From the NCBI GenBank assembly GCA_015698045.1, contig BLAL01000321.1:1-64000 (forward strand): DNA of 64,000 nucleotides, written 5' to 3'. The notes under the pieces were generated by a model. It saw only the letters and a program-made list of their open reading frames with translations. It was not told the DNA's origin and ran no database searches. Made by a program: the position numbers and the translations under genes. Below, in pieces: positions 1-11,762 of the stretch; position 1 is the stretch's first letter; each line of letters opens with the position of its first letter. Origin of the DNA: Rhizophagus clarus. Its lineage: Eukaryota; Glomeromycota; Glomeromycetes; Glomerales; Glomeraceae.

Positions 1-399
1 TTTTGTTATTTTTATTAAAATTTTTTAAGAGTATTTGATGTGTTATTATTAGAATTATTATTATTTTCATTGTTAACTCTTTTAATTCTAAATTTTGTAG
101 TCCTGTATTATTATTATCGGTAGACATTTGAGATTTATTTGAATGATTTATTATTTGAGAATATTCATAAAAAAAAATTATTTCTCATTAGTATATTAAA
201 TGGAAAAGAAACAAAAGATTTCAAATTATTAATAAAAATATTCTTACGTGAGTATACTGTGGTAAAAAGTGTGGAAAAAATGTACTTACGTGTGTATATA
301 AAAAAAATCTAATCTCGAATAAAAAAAGTCATATCTAGATTACCCCGTATAAATAATTTGAATTGTGCGACGCGTGATTCATCTGCGGCACCTGTGTGG
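1..399. other. AT-rich intergenic DNA, no gene seen
   Basis: No open frame with convincing composition and no recognisable RNA gene. The last bases are the left copy of the target duplication of the element that follows. Confidence 0.6.
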
Positions 400-790
400 C
401 AGGGCCGATGATTTTCTGCGGCACTAAAAGGTAAAATTTGTGTGTGATAAAAATAAATTTTTGTGTTATGTTGTGTTTTCCTATTTTTGGTAATTTTGTG
501 TAATTTTGTGGCGTTTTAAATAAAATTTTGTGCCATTTCTGCGATAATTTCTCATAATTTTTACAATTGAACTTCCTTAAAAAATTTTCTAGATTACACA
601 AACTATCTAATTATGGAAGCCACATGAAAATTATATAGAATTACATGGCAATTGTGTGGAATTATGCTGCTCGTATATATAAATAAATAAATTTTGTGAA
701 ATTATGTTGTGATATTTTTGAAATTTTTGTTTATCACAAAATTTTGTGATTTATATGATATCTGCGAAACACAAAATATCATCGGCCCTG
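400..790. mobile_element. Non-autonomous hAT-like element (MITE), 391 bp
   Basis: The left end begins CAGGGCCGATGAT and the right end is its inverted copy ATCATCGGCCCTG. Directly outside them lie perfect 8-bp direct repeats CTGTGTGG at 392-399 and 791-798. Eight-base target duplications with CA..TG-type ends are the signature of hAT transposons. The interior is AT-rich and contains no transposase, so it must have been moved in trans. The open frame at 335-601 is an accidental reading across it. The perfect duplication suggests fairly recent insertion. Confidence 0.85.
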
Positions 791-798
791 CTGTGTGG

Positions 799-1400
799 TA
801 TCTGACTCGCAATAAATGGATTACTTTATTGTAGATCAATATTTATTCGTTACAACATTATGCAGTGTAGCATAGTAAAAAAAGAAAATCTTTTATTTAT
901 GCAATGCGGAAATATCAATGTTCGGTACAGATTGATTTTTATAATCCCATGAGATCGACTTTAAATTTGATTAAGATTAAATAATGTTTAAAATAAAGTT
1001 CTTATATAGTTAATACCTAATTCAATTTATAAAAATTCCTTAAAGATAAAATGTTTAAAGTTTCTTAAGGAATCTATTAAATTATAGAATCCTTTAGTAT
1101 CTTTAAACTTTGCTATAAATGTTTTAAGTGTTTATAATATAATACTTTATAGATCTTATATTTATTATTAAAAGTTCTGCATACATTTTGAGAATTAACA
1201 TATAGTCTCTTAAGAGGAATGAGGTGGTAAATATGAATTATTTATATATTTTTTCGATGAAAATTTAATAAATTTTTCGATTTATTATTATTGTATTATT
1301 ATTTTATAGAACTAAAAGATGCCGACTAAGAAAATAAAAAAAAATAACACGTTCTGGATTAATTATAATAATGAAAAAGATATTTATCTCTTTAGACTGC
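799..1400. other. AT-rich spacer, no gene seen
   Basis: Only a loose repeat of the theme TTCCTTAAAGAT / AATCCTTTAGTATCTTTAAAC in opposite orientation at about 1037-1110. No coding signal. Confidence 0.5.
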
Positions 1401-1424
1401 TTTTTCCTTTCCTTTACTGTTACC

Positions 1425-1600
1425 AGCTTTATTCCCTCTTCCTCTTCCTCTTCCCCTTCCTCTCCTCTTCCTCTTCCTTTTCCTCTTCCCGTCCCTTCCA
1501 CTTCCCCGTCCTCCGCTTCCCCTTCCCTTTCCACTTCCCTGTCCTTCATTCCACTATTATTACTACTATTGCCACCGTCATTATCAGTAACTTCCTTCTC
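1425..1600. repeat. CT-rich (GA-rich on minus) low-complexity tract
   Basis: About 170 bp of TTCC/CTTCC-type polypyrimidine. On the minus strand it opens a short acidic/glycine-rich frame starting at the stop codon of the 1546-3220 gene. This looks like compositional read-through rather than a separate gene, although an alternative spliced tail cannot be excluded. Confidence 0.7.
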
Positions 1601-3220
1601 CTCCTGCTGTGCTTTTGAATACCTCTATACTCCTGCTGGGTATAATAGATTCCTTTTTCGATTATTATAAACCATCGTTCTGCACTTTCCCTACTCGGTA
1701 ATCGTTCAAATAAATTGGGCGTGAGACCGGTTACAAGATCGAATATTACAAAACTTTTATTGCATATATTCCACAACTTGTTCATTCTCTCAGCTGAAGT
1801 TCTGTAGCTTCTCCATTGTCTTTGTGTCAGTTTTTCTTCAGCTTTCTTAAGAAAGTTTTCTAATATATCTTTAGCTTTTGAAGCATTCGTTTCGCCAAAT
1901 GATTTTGGCTCGGAAGCGACTGCTTCTAATGTTTTCTTATATAACTCGTGAAAATACGAGTATCTCCTAACGTTTCTTCTTCTTGATAATTCAGAAGTTT
2001 CATCTTCTGATTTTATTTCATCTAATATTGTAAGCATATCCTCTATTAATAAAGACATATTACCATCGTCTATTTTATCCAGAAAATTAATTCTTGAATT
2101 ATGATCGTCATCAATGTTTTTAGTTAGGGAAATAGCACCTTTTATTTTGGAGCCATCAAACTCCATTCCCTTTTCCAAATAATTATCATAATATTCCTGT
2201 AGATTCTGTATATATTTTTTGTTATCGTAATTAGGTTGCATCATCGGGGGGTTTATTGGCAGACGATCTTGGACTGTTTTTAAATGATATATTAGCCATG
2301 CAACGGCTAATATATCTTCCTTAAGATTTTCATCATTAGCTGCCTTTTCTTTATATAAAAGATTGATCCCTATTGTTGTATTATTATTGCTATTGTCTTC
2401 AGCAGGTAATCGCTGAAGTATATAGGGATTATCTAGAAACCTGCTCTCTTCCGTTTCTATAAAACGTTGATCAGCCATGTAAAATGTCAGTTTTATATCT
2501 AGTGAACCCGACGGAAGTACTGCAGTCAATTTTTGTTCATCTATATTCAAAATTATTTTTTTACAATTGCTGCCACTCATGCTCTTTAGAGCAACCAACC
2601 CGTCTTTCAAAGTATTTGCGGGAATATTTTCTAGAAATTGCTGGACTTCGTAATGATCTTCCGAAAGAATTTTGATTGTGTCTTGAATAAAAATAAATTT
2701 GTAATGCGATAATTAATAACAGATTCTCATAAAAAAAGTCAGATTTTTACATAATGTATGATTCTACAGCTATTAGAATAGTATATGTATATAATAATAT
2801 ATATATTTTACCTTTTTCTTTCAAGTTTCCTACCGAGATTAATTTGACTTTTTTTGCTTCTTTACTTTCAATAGGCTTTTCGTCCTTCCTTTTCCTCGAC
2901 GAACCTGCCATCACAATTTGTTCGTCTGACGAACCTGCCGTCACAATTTGTTTATCTAACGGACCTGCCGTCATAATTTGTTCATCTGACAGACCTGCCA
3001 TCACAATTTGTTCGCCTGACGAACCTGCCGTCACAATTTGTTCATCTAACGGACCTGCCGTCACAATTTGTTCATCTGACAGACCTGCCGTCACAATTTG
3101 TTCATCTGACGGACCTGCCGTCACAATTTGTTCATCATTTTCTAAGGACGGAGAATTTTCTAATGGAAGTTCTGAATTGGATTTATCTTCAGGATGAAAT
3201 GATGGCGAAGGTTGGGACAT
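1546..3220 (-). CDS. Unrecognised protein with N-terminal decapeptide repeats, about 514 aa, two exons
   Basis: I do not recognise the family. Exon 1 runs 3220-2812 and exon 2 2681-1546. The donor GTAAAA and acceptor TTCAAG join in phase (split Asp codon), giving about 514 residues. Residues about 35-115 are nine copies of a ten-residue unit, DEQIVTAGPS and variants. A basic stretch follows (KRKDEKPIESKEAKKVK) that could be a nuclear localisation signal. The C-terminal 380 residues are charged, mostly helical and non-repetitive, ending in an Arg-rich stretch and a short hydrophobic tail. No catalytic motif or signal peptide is visible. It stands alone among repeats. Start chosen at the ATG before SQPSPSFHPEDKS; an upstream in-frame extension lacks an ATG. 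Confidence 0.6.
2896..3150. repeat. 30-bp coding minisatellite, about 9 copies
   Basis: Tandem 30-bp units of the form CCTGCCGTCACAATTTGTTC plus ATCTGACGGA. The unit is an exact number of codons, so copy changes keep the host gene in frame. Copies differ at only a few bases. Confidence 0.85.
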
Positions 3221-3339
3221 TTTAAAATTTACGAAACCAGACAAATTTCTTGATTGTTTATTATGATGATTTTTCTGATTTTTTTGAAAAGGAATTTTAT
3301 CTCTTTTTATATATATATTTTTTTAATTGTACTATATGA

Positions 3340-4200
3340 TAAACACCATTCGATTAAATAATATGTGCTTTCATCGAGGAATTAGTCAAAATCATGTAAT
3401 CTTAGTGCTATAATTACGCGAGTAATTAAAATAATGATATTTTTTAAGTGACGTGGAAGGCCGACACATTATAATATTTGAAGATCTGCAATCAATTAGA
3501 TGTCGATTGTTAGACAACAAAAATCTGATCGGCATTATAATGCACATTTTTTTAAATATTACGCATGTAATTAGATATTTTTAAATGTCGTAAATAAACT
3601 GAAAAATTTTTTTACGCAGGCACAGCACATAATTAATTATTTGACACACTTAAAATTTTTAAGACTAAGACGCCTCTAGAATCACAAATATAACAATGGG
3701 AAATTCATTATAAAGTTGGAATGATTCTGATGTAGTAATAATATAAATATCAAAATTGTAATTGGTTAATTCAGTTTACACAATCAATAATAAAAAAATT
3801 TAATTAAATAATATGTGCTTTCATCGAGGAATTAGCCCAAGTCATGTAATCCTAAATTTAAAAATGTACACTATAATGGCGATCAGGTTTTTGTTGTCCA
3901 TCTAATTGATTGCAGATCTTCATTGTTATTCGGCACATAGCATTACGCATGTAATTAAAATAATAAGATATTTTTAAATGATGTAAAATAACTGAAAAAT
4001 TTTTTTACGCAGGCACAGCACATAATTAATCATTTGACACACTTAAAATATATTTAAATTTTTAAGACTAAGACGCCTCTAGAATCACAAATATAACAAT
4101 GGGAAATTCATTATAAAGTTGAAATGATTCTGATGTAGTAATAATACAAATATCAAAATTGTAATTGGTTAATTCAGTTTACACAAAAAAATTTAAATTT
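3340..4200. repeat. Two-copy duplication of about 430 bp containing an inverted internal block
   Basis: Segments starting ATAATATGTGCTTTCATCG (about 3357 and 3810) and the long block starting ACGCAGGCACAGCACATAAT (about 3616-3783 and 4009-4186) are direct repeats. In contrast, the block starting GAAGATCTGCAATCAATTAG at about 3479-3545 reappears in reverse complement at about 3862-3920. No open frame is supported inside. Confidence 0.75.
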
Positions 4201-4284
4201 TTCTTGCTAAATAAGAATCAAAAAAATAATAATACATATATCATTCTAACCAGAACAATTGTTATTCACTACGAAGTTTATTGG

Positions 4285-4640
4285 ATAGGAATCACGAGAA
4301 ATTTTTTAAAGAATGGCATTCGAATGCCTTTCTTATGATAATTAATTAATAAAAAAAAAGTCACGGTCACAAAGTTCAAATCACGAGAAATTTTTTTAAA
4401 GGATGGCATTCGAATGCCTTTCTTATGATAATTAATTAATAAAAAAAAAAGTCACGGTCACAAAGTTCAAATCACGAGAAATTTTTTTAAAGGATGGCAT
4501 TCGAATGCCGTTCTTATGATAATTAATTAATAAAAAAAAAAGTCACGGTCACAAAGTTCAAATCACGAGAAATTTTTTTAAAGGATGGCATTGCCGTTCT
4601 TATGATAATTAATTAATAAAAAAAAATCACGGTTTGCGAA
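4285..4640. repeat. About 90-bp tandem repeat, four copies
   Basis: Units starting near 4290, 4379, 4471 and 4561 each hold AATCACGAGAAATTTTT, GGATGGCATTCGAATGCC (an inverted repeat GGCATTCGAATGCC, partly deleted in the last copy) and TTATGATAATTAATTAATAA. No gene. Confidence 0.85.
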
Positions 4641-4779
4641 GTTTATTGGATAAGATTTAAAATAATTTTACGCTTGTATTAAACTAATTTTGACAATAGA
4701 TTTCCCAAAATTATTGAACCTCCATAATAAATTAAAAATTGCATCTATTTTTTCGATAAAAAAAAAAAATATTTTTCTT

Positions 4780-5100
4780 TATTTAATATTCTAGGAAAAC
4801 GGCCTGACGTAGGAGAAAAAAAAATGACAAAAGAAGAATTTCAACAAAAAGAAATCGAAATTTCTGATCTCCAGATAATGTATCAAGAATTTCAAAAGCT
4901 GTTGAGACAGCTGGAGAACAAATAATTTGCCAAATTAAACAACAAAACTGAGCGGGAAAACGCATATCTATTAAAGTGGATCGATATTTTTTAGAGCAAA
5001 TTTCAAGCCAGGAAGAAGAGATACATAAACTTAAATTAAAGCTTATTTATATTTAGCACAATCATCGTCGTCTACACCGCGGCCATCACCCTCATCATCG
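4780..5100 (+). pseudogene. Possible remnant of a small coiled-coil coding region
   Basis: A frame starting at the ATG near 4832 encodes about 33 residues rich in Glu/Gln/Leu (MTKEEFQQKEIEISDLQ...) and stops. A second frame continues with similar composition (QISSQEEEIHKLKLKL), as if one coding region had suffered a shift. Family unknown; it may be chance. Confidence 0.25.
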
Positions 5101-5399
5101 TCATATGGATGAGCACTTTAACACAATCAAGTCAGTAATTTTTTAGATATTAAATAATTTTTTAATAAATTTCATTTTATAATTAATGAATAATTTCATT
5201 TTTAAGTAAAAGGTTACTTTTTTGAAAACCATTTATAAATTTAATAAATAATATTTTACATTTATCTTGTACATATCATGTTTAAATATATTATCTTACT
5301 AATAAATAATAATAAAAAAAAGTATTTGTAAAGGTTTAACTGGGAAATTTTCGCCTGCCTGATAGGATATGGGGAAATTTTCACCCGATAAACTCTACG

Positions 5400-5475
5400 A
5401 GAATAATTGCTATAAGGTAGCATAGTAATCGAACCTGAAACCTGGTGTTATGCTAACTACTCTATCACATGCAAT
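5400..5475 (-). other. tRNA-like relic or SINE-type fragment
   Basis: On the minus strand, GTGATAGAGTAGTTAGCATA resembles a tRNA D-arm/A-box region. It is followed about 20 bases later by GGTTCGATTAC, close to the B-box GGTTCGANTCC. The spacing is too short for an intact anticodon arm, so this is not a functional tRNA. A decayed tRNA or tRNA-derived SINE end is the likeliest reading. Confidence 0.3.
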
Positions 5476-5479
5476 ACTA

Positions 5480-6060
5480 GTAAAGAGAAATTTTGTTGAT
5501 TTCTTTTAATTATAAAAATTTACATGATTTTCGATTTTCATTAGCAGAATAATGATTAGCAGGGACTTTCCCCTGTAGTTAATATATATCCATCCTCTGC
5601 GAATTGTTGCCACTAAATCATTTCTTACAAACGAAAAAAAGGATCGTTTAATATGATACGCTAATGTTAAAGACTAATTAATATAAATTAAATTATTTAT
5701 GTTATAGCGATATTTAATTTAGAGGACTGGATATTCACGTATTCAGTTAATATTGTAATCTGCACAGATTCGGATATTTCAGTTAATGTTATCTGAACCC
5801 TATTACCAACAATGATGACATAATCAAGTTGATTGCTCCGCTTTTTAATCAAAATAGAATCTATTTTGAATATGAAGATACGATATGACCAAATGACCAT
5901 GATCCACTATCATCACTTATTCTTGTTATATACAGCGAGGAGAGCTTGACACTGATTTAAAAATACATAGCAATTTTATTGTTTATTGTATTTTCATTTT
6001 TATGTTTTCTATCGCATAATAAACTAATATAAATAAAATAAAAATGTAGTTAATTCAATG
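5480..6060. other. Spacer without a recognisable gene
   Basis: AT-rich. The minus-strand open frame at 5697-5900 lacks an identifiable domain and lies next to the tandem array; part of its sequence echoes that array. Confidence 0.4.
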
Positions 6061-6069
6061 TCAAACAAA

Positions 6070-7760
6070 AATTGATGGAATCTTGGTCCCTGAATATTTT
6101 CCGCATATATCCTACAGTCATCTGTTTAGATTACGAAATTAGCTTCTTTAATATGCAATATGAAATTAAGTTTGATCTCTCCGTTTTTATAAATCAAAAA
6201 TAGGAATTTTTGAACATGAAGACACGATATGATTAGATAACCGTATAACTGCATATAATATAGTTGATTCAATATTGAAATCTTGGACCCTGAATATTTT
6301 CCGCATATATCCTATTAGATTACGAAATTAACTTCTGTAATAATCTGAAATATGAAATTAAGTTTGATCTCTCCGTTTTTCTAAATCAAAAATAGGAATT
6401 TTTGAACATGAAACACGATATGATTAGATTAACCGTATAACCGCACATAACATAGTTGATTCAATATTGAAATCTTGGCCCCTGAATATTTTCCGCATAT
6501 ATCCTATTAGATTACGAAATTAACTTCTGTAATGATCCAAAATATGAAATTAAGTTTGATCTCTCCGTTTTTCTAAATCAAAATAGGAATTTTTGAACAT
6601 GACAACACGATAACCGTATAACTGCACATAATATAGTTGATATATTGAAATCTTGGCCCCTGAATATTTTCCGCATTTATCCTATTAGATTACGAAATTA
6701 ACTTCTGTAATGATTCAAAATATGAAATTAAGTTTGATCTCTCCGTTTTTCTAAATCAAAAATAGGAATTTCTGAACATGACAACACGATAACCGTATAA
6801 CTGCACATAATATAGTTGATATATTGAAATCTTAGCCCCTGAATATTTTCCGCATTTATCCTATTAGATTACGAAATTAACTTCTGTAATGATCCAAAAT
6901 ATGAAATTAAGTTTGATCTCTCCGTTTTTCTAAATCAAAAATAGGAATTTTTGAACATGACAACACGATATGATTAGATAACCGTATAACTGCACATAAT
7001 ATAGTTGATATATTGAAATCTTGGCCCCTGAATATTTTCCGCATATATCCTATTAGATTACGAAATTAACTTCTGTAATGATTCAAAATATGAAATTAAG
7101 TTTGATCTCTCCGTTTTTCTAAATCAAAAATAGGAATTTTTGAACATGACAACACGATAACCGTATAACTGCACATAATATAGTTGATATATTGAAATCT
7201 TGGCCCCTGAATATTTTCTGCATTTATCCTATTAGATTACGAAATTAACTTCTGTAATGATTCAAAATATGAAATTAAGTTTGATCTCTCCGTTTTTTAA
7301 AGTCAAAAATAGGAATTTTGAATATGAAGACACGATAACTGTATAACCGTACATATAGTTGATTCAATATTGAAATCTTGGTCCCTGAATATTTTCCGCA
7401 TATATCCTATTAGATTACGAAATTAACTTCTGTAATGATCCAAAATATGAAATTAAGTTTGATCTCTCCGTTTTTCTAAATCAAAAATAGGAATTTCTGA
7501 ACATGACAACACGATAACCGTATAACTGCACGTAATATAGTTGATATATTGAAATCTTGGCCCCTGAATATTTTCCGCATTTATCCTATTAGATTACGAA
7601 ATTAACTTCTGTAATGATTCAAAATATGAAATTAAGTTTGATCTCTCCGTTTTTCTAAATCAAAAATAGGAATTTTGAATATGAAGATACGATATGATTA
7701 GAAACCGTACATATAGTTGATTCAATATCGAAATTCTAGACCCTGAATATTTCTTGTATA
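6070..7760. repeat. About 180-bp satellite-like tandem array, ten copies
   Basis: The landmark CCTGAATATTTTCCGCAT recurs near 6090, 6290, 6482, 6660, 6839, 7028, 7207, 7386, 7566 and 7742, spaced 176-200 bp. Each unit also holds GATTACGAAATTAACTTCTG, AAATTAAGTTTGATCTCTCC and CACGATAACCGTATAACTGC. The end copies are more divergent than the central ones. No coding frame spans a unit. Confidence 0.9.
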
Positions 7761-7890
7761 TAATATCCTACAATCATCTTAACAAGTTCATAACGTTAAA
7801 AAAAAATGAACAAACGTAACAAACAAACAAAAGGTATATCTTGGTTTTTATTTATGTAAGAAGTGTCACGTATTAATATTATCATAATAG

Positions 7891-9162
7891 TTTCTCGTGA
7901 TAGAGTTCGTGAAAACGCCCTCCAACAAGAAGAGAGAGAAATAGAGAGGAGGGAGAGTGAAAGAAGAGAAAAGGAAAGAAGAGAAAATGAATTAGAAAGA
8001 GAAGGTAGAGAAAGAGACGAAAGAGAAACGGAAAGAAGAGAAAATGAATTAGAAAGAGAAGGTAGAGAAAGAGACAAAAGAGAAAAGGAAAGACGAGAAA
8101 AAGAGAGAAGAGAAAGAGATAGGATGGAAAGAGAGAAAGAAGAAAGAGAAAGAAACGAAGAAAGTGAAAGTGATCAAGATGGTAAACCTTTTTTTTATAT
8201 ATTAATTTTACTCTTTTACTGTTTACTGTACAATAAATGAATACTGATTTTTTTTTTACTTATAATGTAATATAAGATATTCCTCCTCAATTTGAGGAGA
8301 TGACCAACCAACTACAAATTTGTAATTGGTTAATCGCTAATCCAGAAATATTAAATTTAGCCAACCAAATGCTTACTGCGAAATCGCAAGATATTGGAGT
8401 TTCAAAGCCTGCATCTTATGATAATACCAATAACGTAATATCATATGGAAAAATTTATGATTGGCTAATAGTGCCATTTCAGATAAGGAAACAATTAATA
8501 ACGTTATATTATTATATATTAATAGGACAATTATAGGCTTTTCGACAAAGAATTAAAATGTTTATTTTTAAGAAGTCGACACCCTCCGCGTTCCGCCCTA
8601 CAACAACTCGTTTATAAAATATTCAACCTTGCATCATTCAAAAAAGAGGCCGAAAAACTGGTGCAAGATGCCAGTAAAAAGTTCACCGATTACCGCAACA
8701 AATTCAACGAAGCAATCATATTGCTTGTAAAAGACATGCAAGGAACAAATAGGTAATAACTATTTCGTTATTAGTTTAATAATATAACATTATTATTATT
8801 CGAGTTTATATTTCTTACTATTCTAGGGAGTTCTCTGACCATGAGGTCAATGAATATATCTCAGAGGAAGTAGTCGTTAAGAAAATACTACGACGTCAAC
8901 TTGCCGTCGTTGATGTAAACGAATTAAAAAAAATTAATTCGTTGGAAAAATTAATAGAATTTACGCGTGAAAGCTTCAAGATCCATTGGAAGTCTAAGGA
9001 CCTTGAAGCGGTCAAGAAATTAGATCACATCACTAGGGATATATATATTCCGTCGCGAAGCGGTCTTGACATCGCTAATAATTTGACGGTACATATTTAT
9101 TATTTATTCTTCAATTTTTGCTTATAGTTAATATATTCTAATTTTCTTATTTTCAGTTATAA
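7891..9162 (+). CDS. Unrecognised spliced gene with a charged coiled-coil region (5' end not found)
   Basis: Exons 7891?-8181, 8277-8434, 8526-8752, 8827-9088 and 9157-9162 join in phase with GT..AG introns of 68-95 bp. The first visible exon encodes a very charged Glu/Arg repeat (ELEREGRERDERETERREN and variants), a probable single alpha-helix or coiled coil. Later exons encode about 215 residues without a domain I know, including KKFTDYRNKFNEAIILLVKD and YIPSRSGLDIANNLTL at the C-terminus. An in-frame stop at 7857-7859 and no in-frame ATG mean exon 1 must start at the acceptor near 7890. A 5' exon upstream, in or beyond the satellite array, is missing. It may be intact or a 5'-truncated copy. 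Confidence 0.5.
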
Positions 9163-9543
9163 ATGAATGTAATCCGATTAATAAACAAGCAATAATATTA
9201 ATAAATGTTTATCGTACCTAAATAACTACTTTAAGCAATAAATTTAAATAAAATTCTTGAGTTTTATTATAACATTATGCATTAAAATTTTTTTTTTAAT
9301 TTATCGGGCTTTCCATTTCGGACGAACTATCTGAATCGTTTCATCCAATATAAGCTGATACTCAAAACTCTAATTTGAAAATGAATTTGTGAACCTATGC
9401 ATTAAACGCGTGCGTTGTGTACTGTATTTTGAATTTATCTCCCCGTTATAATGTACAAAAAATTATATATAATCAGACTTATTTTCTTCGGTTCTATCAT
9501 TTATAACCAAATTTCTTATCGTATTATAAAAGTCTAATTAACC
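9163..9543. other. Spacer before the Plavaka transposase gene
   Basis: No gene. The left terminus of the Plavaka element should lie here or a little upstream, but I could not pick out a CACTA-like terminal repeat. Confidence 0.4.
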
Positions 9544-9817
9544 ATGAGAAAACGATATATTTACAACACTACTGAAGAATCAGAACAACGATATCGAATT
9601 CGAAATCATTTTACTAATAGAACTGCAACGCTTGCACCCTCATCAACCACTGCCTTTAGTCACTCTTACCGGACCAACATGCAAATATCACCGCCTTTAC
9701 CGAAAAATAATGATGACATGGAGGTTCAATATGATCATAAAGATGATGATATGATTTCACAATATGAATACGATAATGATGATATAATCTCACAATATGC
9801 ATTCGATAATTTATATA

Positions 9818-9965
9818 ATGAAGAGGAAGAGGAAGAAGAAGGGACAGAAGAAGGAGGTGAAGAGGAAGAAGAGGAAGAGACAGAAGAAGGAGGAGAAGAG
9901 GAAGAAGAGGAAGAGACAGAAGAAGGAGGAGAAGAGGAAGAGGAAGAAGCAGAAACAGGAGGTGA
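9818..9965. repeat. GAA/GGA-rich repeat inside the Plavaka first exon
   Basis: Units of about 36 bp encode EEEEEETEEGGE. Length changes in multiples of three would leave the transposase frame open. Confidence 0.8.
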
Positions 9966-11762
9966 TGATCATTGTCAAATTGTCGATGAAGCACTTGATA
10001 AAAATAAAATGCCATCCTATAATGGTGATGGAGAATTCGCTCCATATTTTGAAAATTTTACGACTGCTTCACTTTTTTGCTGGTTACAAAAGCATAATAT
10101 CTCTACAAGTGCTTATGAAGATCTTGTTGACGTTCTTCATAATTCCAAATTCAATCCAAGCCATGTAGTGAAGAATATTCGAAGATTTTGAGAATGGAGA
10201 AAACGTCTTCCTCTTATTCCTATATCAGCAAAACCTATCTCCATTTTATCAAAAAAAACTCCTTCAATTTCTAAAGAAATAAAGAATGCATACCAATTTT
10301 CTATCAGAGACATTATTTGGTATGTCCTTAATAATCCCTCAATACTTAGGTGCATGTACTTTGGTCCTGGAATTGATTCTGAAACAAAATCAGAACATTG
10401 GCACGGTACATTGTGGGGAGAATCACCACTTTTTGGTGATGATCAAATAAAGATATTAGAAGGTATTTATAATCATATTATCAATTCCCTGTATTGTTAC
10501 CATCATATTAATTATTTTGTTTATAATATGATAGTGATATATAAATCTGGTGAGTTTATTTATTATCATTATAATAATGAACGGCAACTTGGCAGGTTGA
10601 GGGCAATTTTAAAAAATGCCAATAATGAATATCGGCTGAGAATTCAGGAAGTTGTAAGTTATGATAATTTGCCTGAAATTTTTAAAGGGAGAGTTAGGCA
10701 AGAACGTTCTATTGCTGGTGAAGTATGGCTGAAGGATGAGGCATATCAAACGATTGCAATTTCCCAAGTCCTTGAAAAAGCTAATGTAATGATAGTATAC
10801 CAGCATCAATACGTTCCTGAAACCGCATTACGAATTACCGAGATAATATATAGATACCAAAGCCGTTGGCATATTCGTGATGTAATATTTTCATATCAAC
10901 ATCCTTCTGACTATATCACATTAAGATTACCACCATCATCTTTGCCAGTGTATAAGTTGTTTATTGATTTGTATTATGATGATTTTGGTACATATAGAAA
11001 TGTGTATCATTCATTAGGAGGCATATACTTGCAATTCGGAAATATGCCCTCTCATGAAAGAAAATTGCTTAAAAACCATTTTGTTCTTGGATTTGTCCCA
11101 TTCGGTGGCAATTTTAATGAGTTTATTCAGCCATTTATTTCTGAAATGAAAGAATTTGAACAAGGAAAATTAATGAAAGTAAATGGCCAAGATGCTTGGG
11201 TGATAGCTGGTTTGGGTGTTGTGACCGCTGATTTGCCCCAAGGAAATGATATGGCTGGGGTATTAAGACACAATGCCATGAAGGGCTGTCGCACTTGTTC
11301 GGTATCTTATAATTCATTAACTGATTTTAATCAAGACCTACAAAAAATATCGAGATATCATCACGTTACTGACAATCAATTTAAAGAAATATTACGAGAA
11401 AACGGTACGTCAGCAAAAAAACATCTCGGTTCACAATATGGTCTGAGGCCGCAGCCTAGCATCTTGGATAACTTAAAGAGGGATAGACATTTACAGACTC
11501 CGCAGGATGTCTATCATGCAACCGCGGGAAAAATTGGACGCCTTCTCAAGTTGACATGTGAATTATTTTCACGGGAAGGTGAAGATGATTTTATAGAAGT
11601 TTGGAAAGAATTCGAAAAACCAAAAAAATGGTCTCGTCTACCAAATCCGATTAGTCACCATGCCAGCTTTATGATGTCGGATTATTTCCAACTTGCAATG
11701 ATAATGCCATTTATATTATACCGTTTTTTGAAGGTAACATTTAAATAGTATTCTTACTATTA

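Noticed and set aside
1319-1670. Two plus-strand open frames rich in Ser/Pro/Leu/Phe
   Set aside because: They are readings of a CT-rich low-complexity tract opposite the end of the real minus-strand gene.
2754-3197. Plus-strand frame of 147 codons with repeats
   Set aside because: Antisense shadow of the decapeptide repeat; the minus-strand reading has a start, a donor and an in-phase continuation.
9656-10168. Frames overlapping the acidic Plavaka exon in two other phases
   Set aside because: Purine-run shadows of the transposase frame, which alone continues across three introns.
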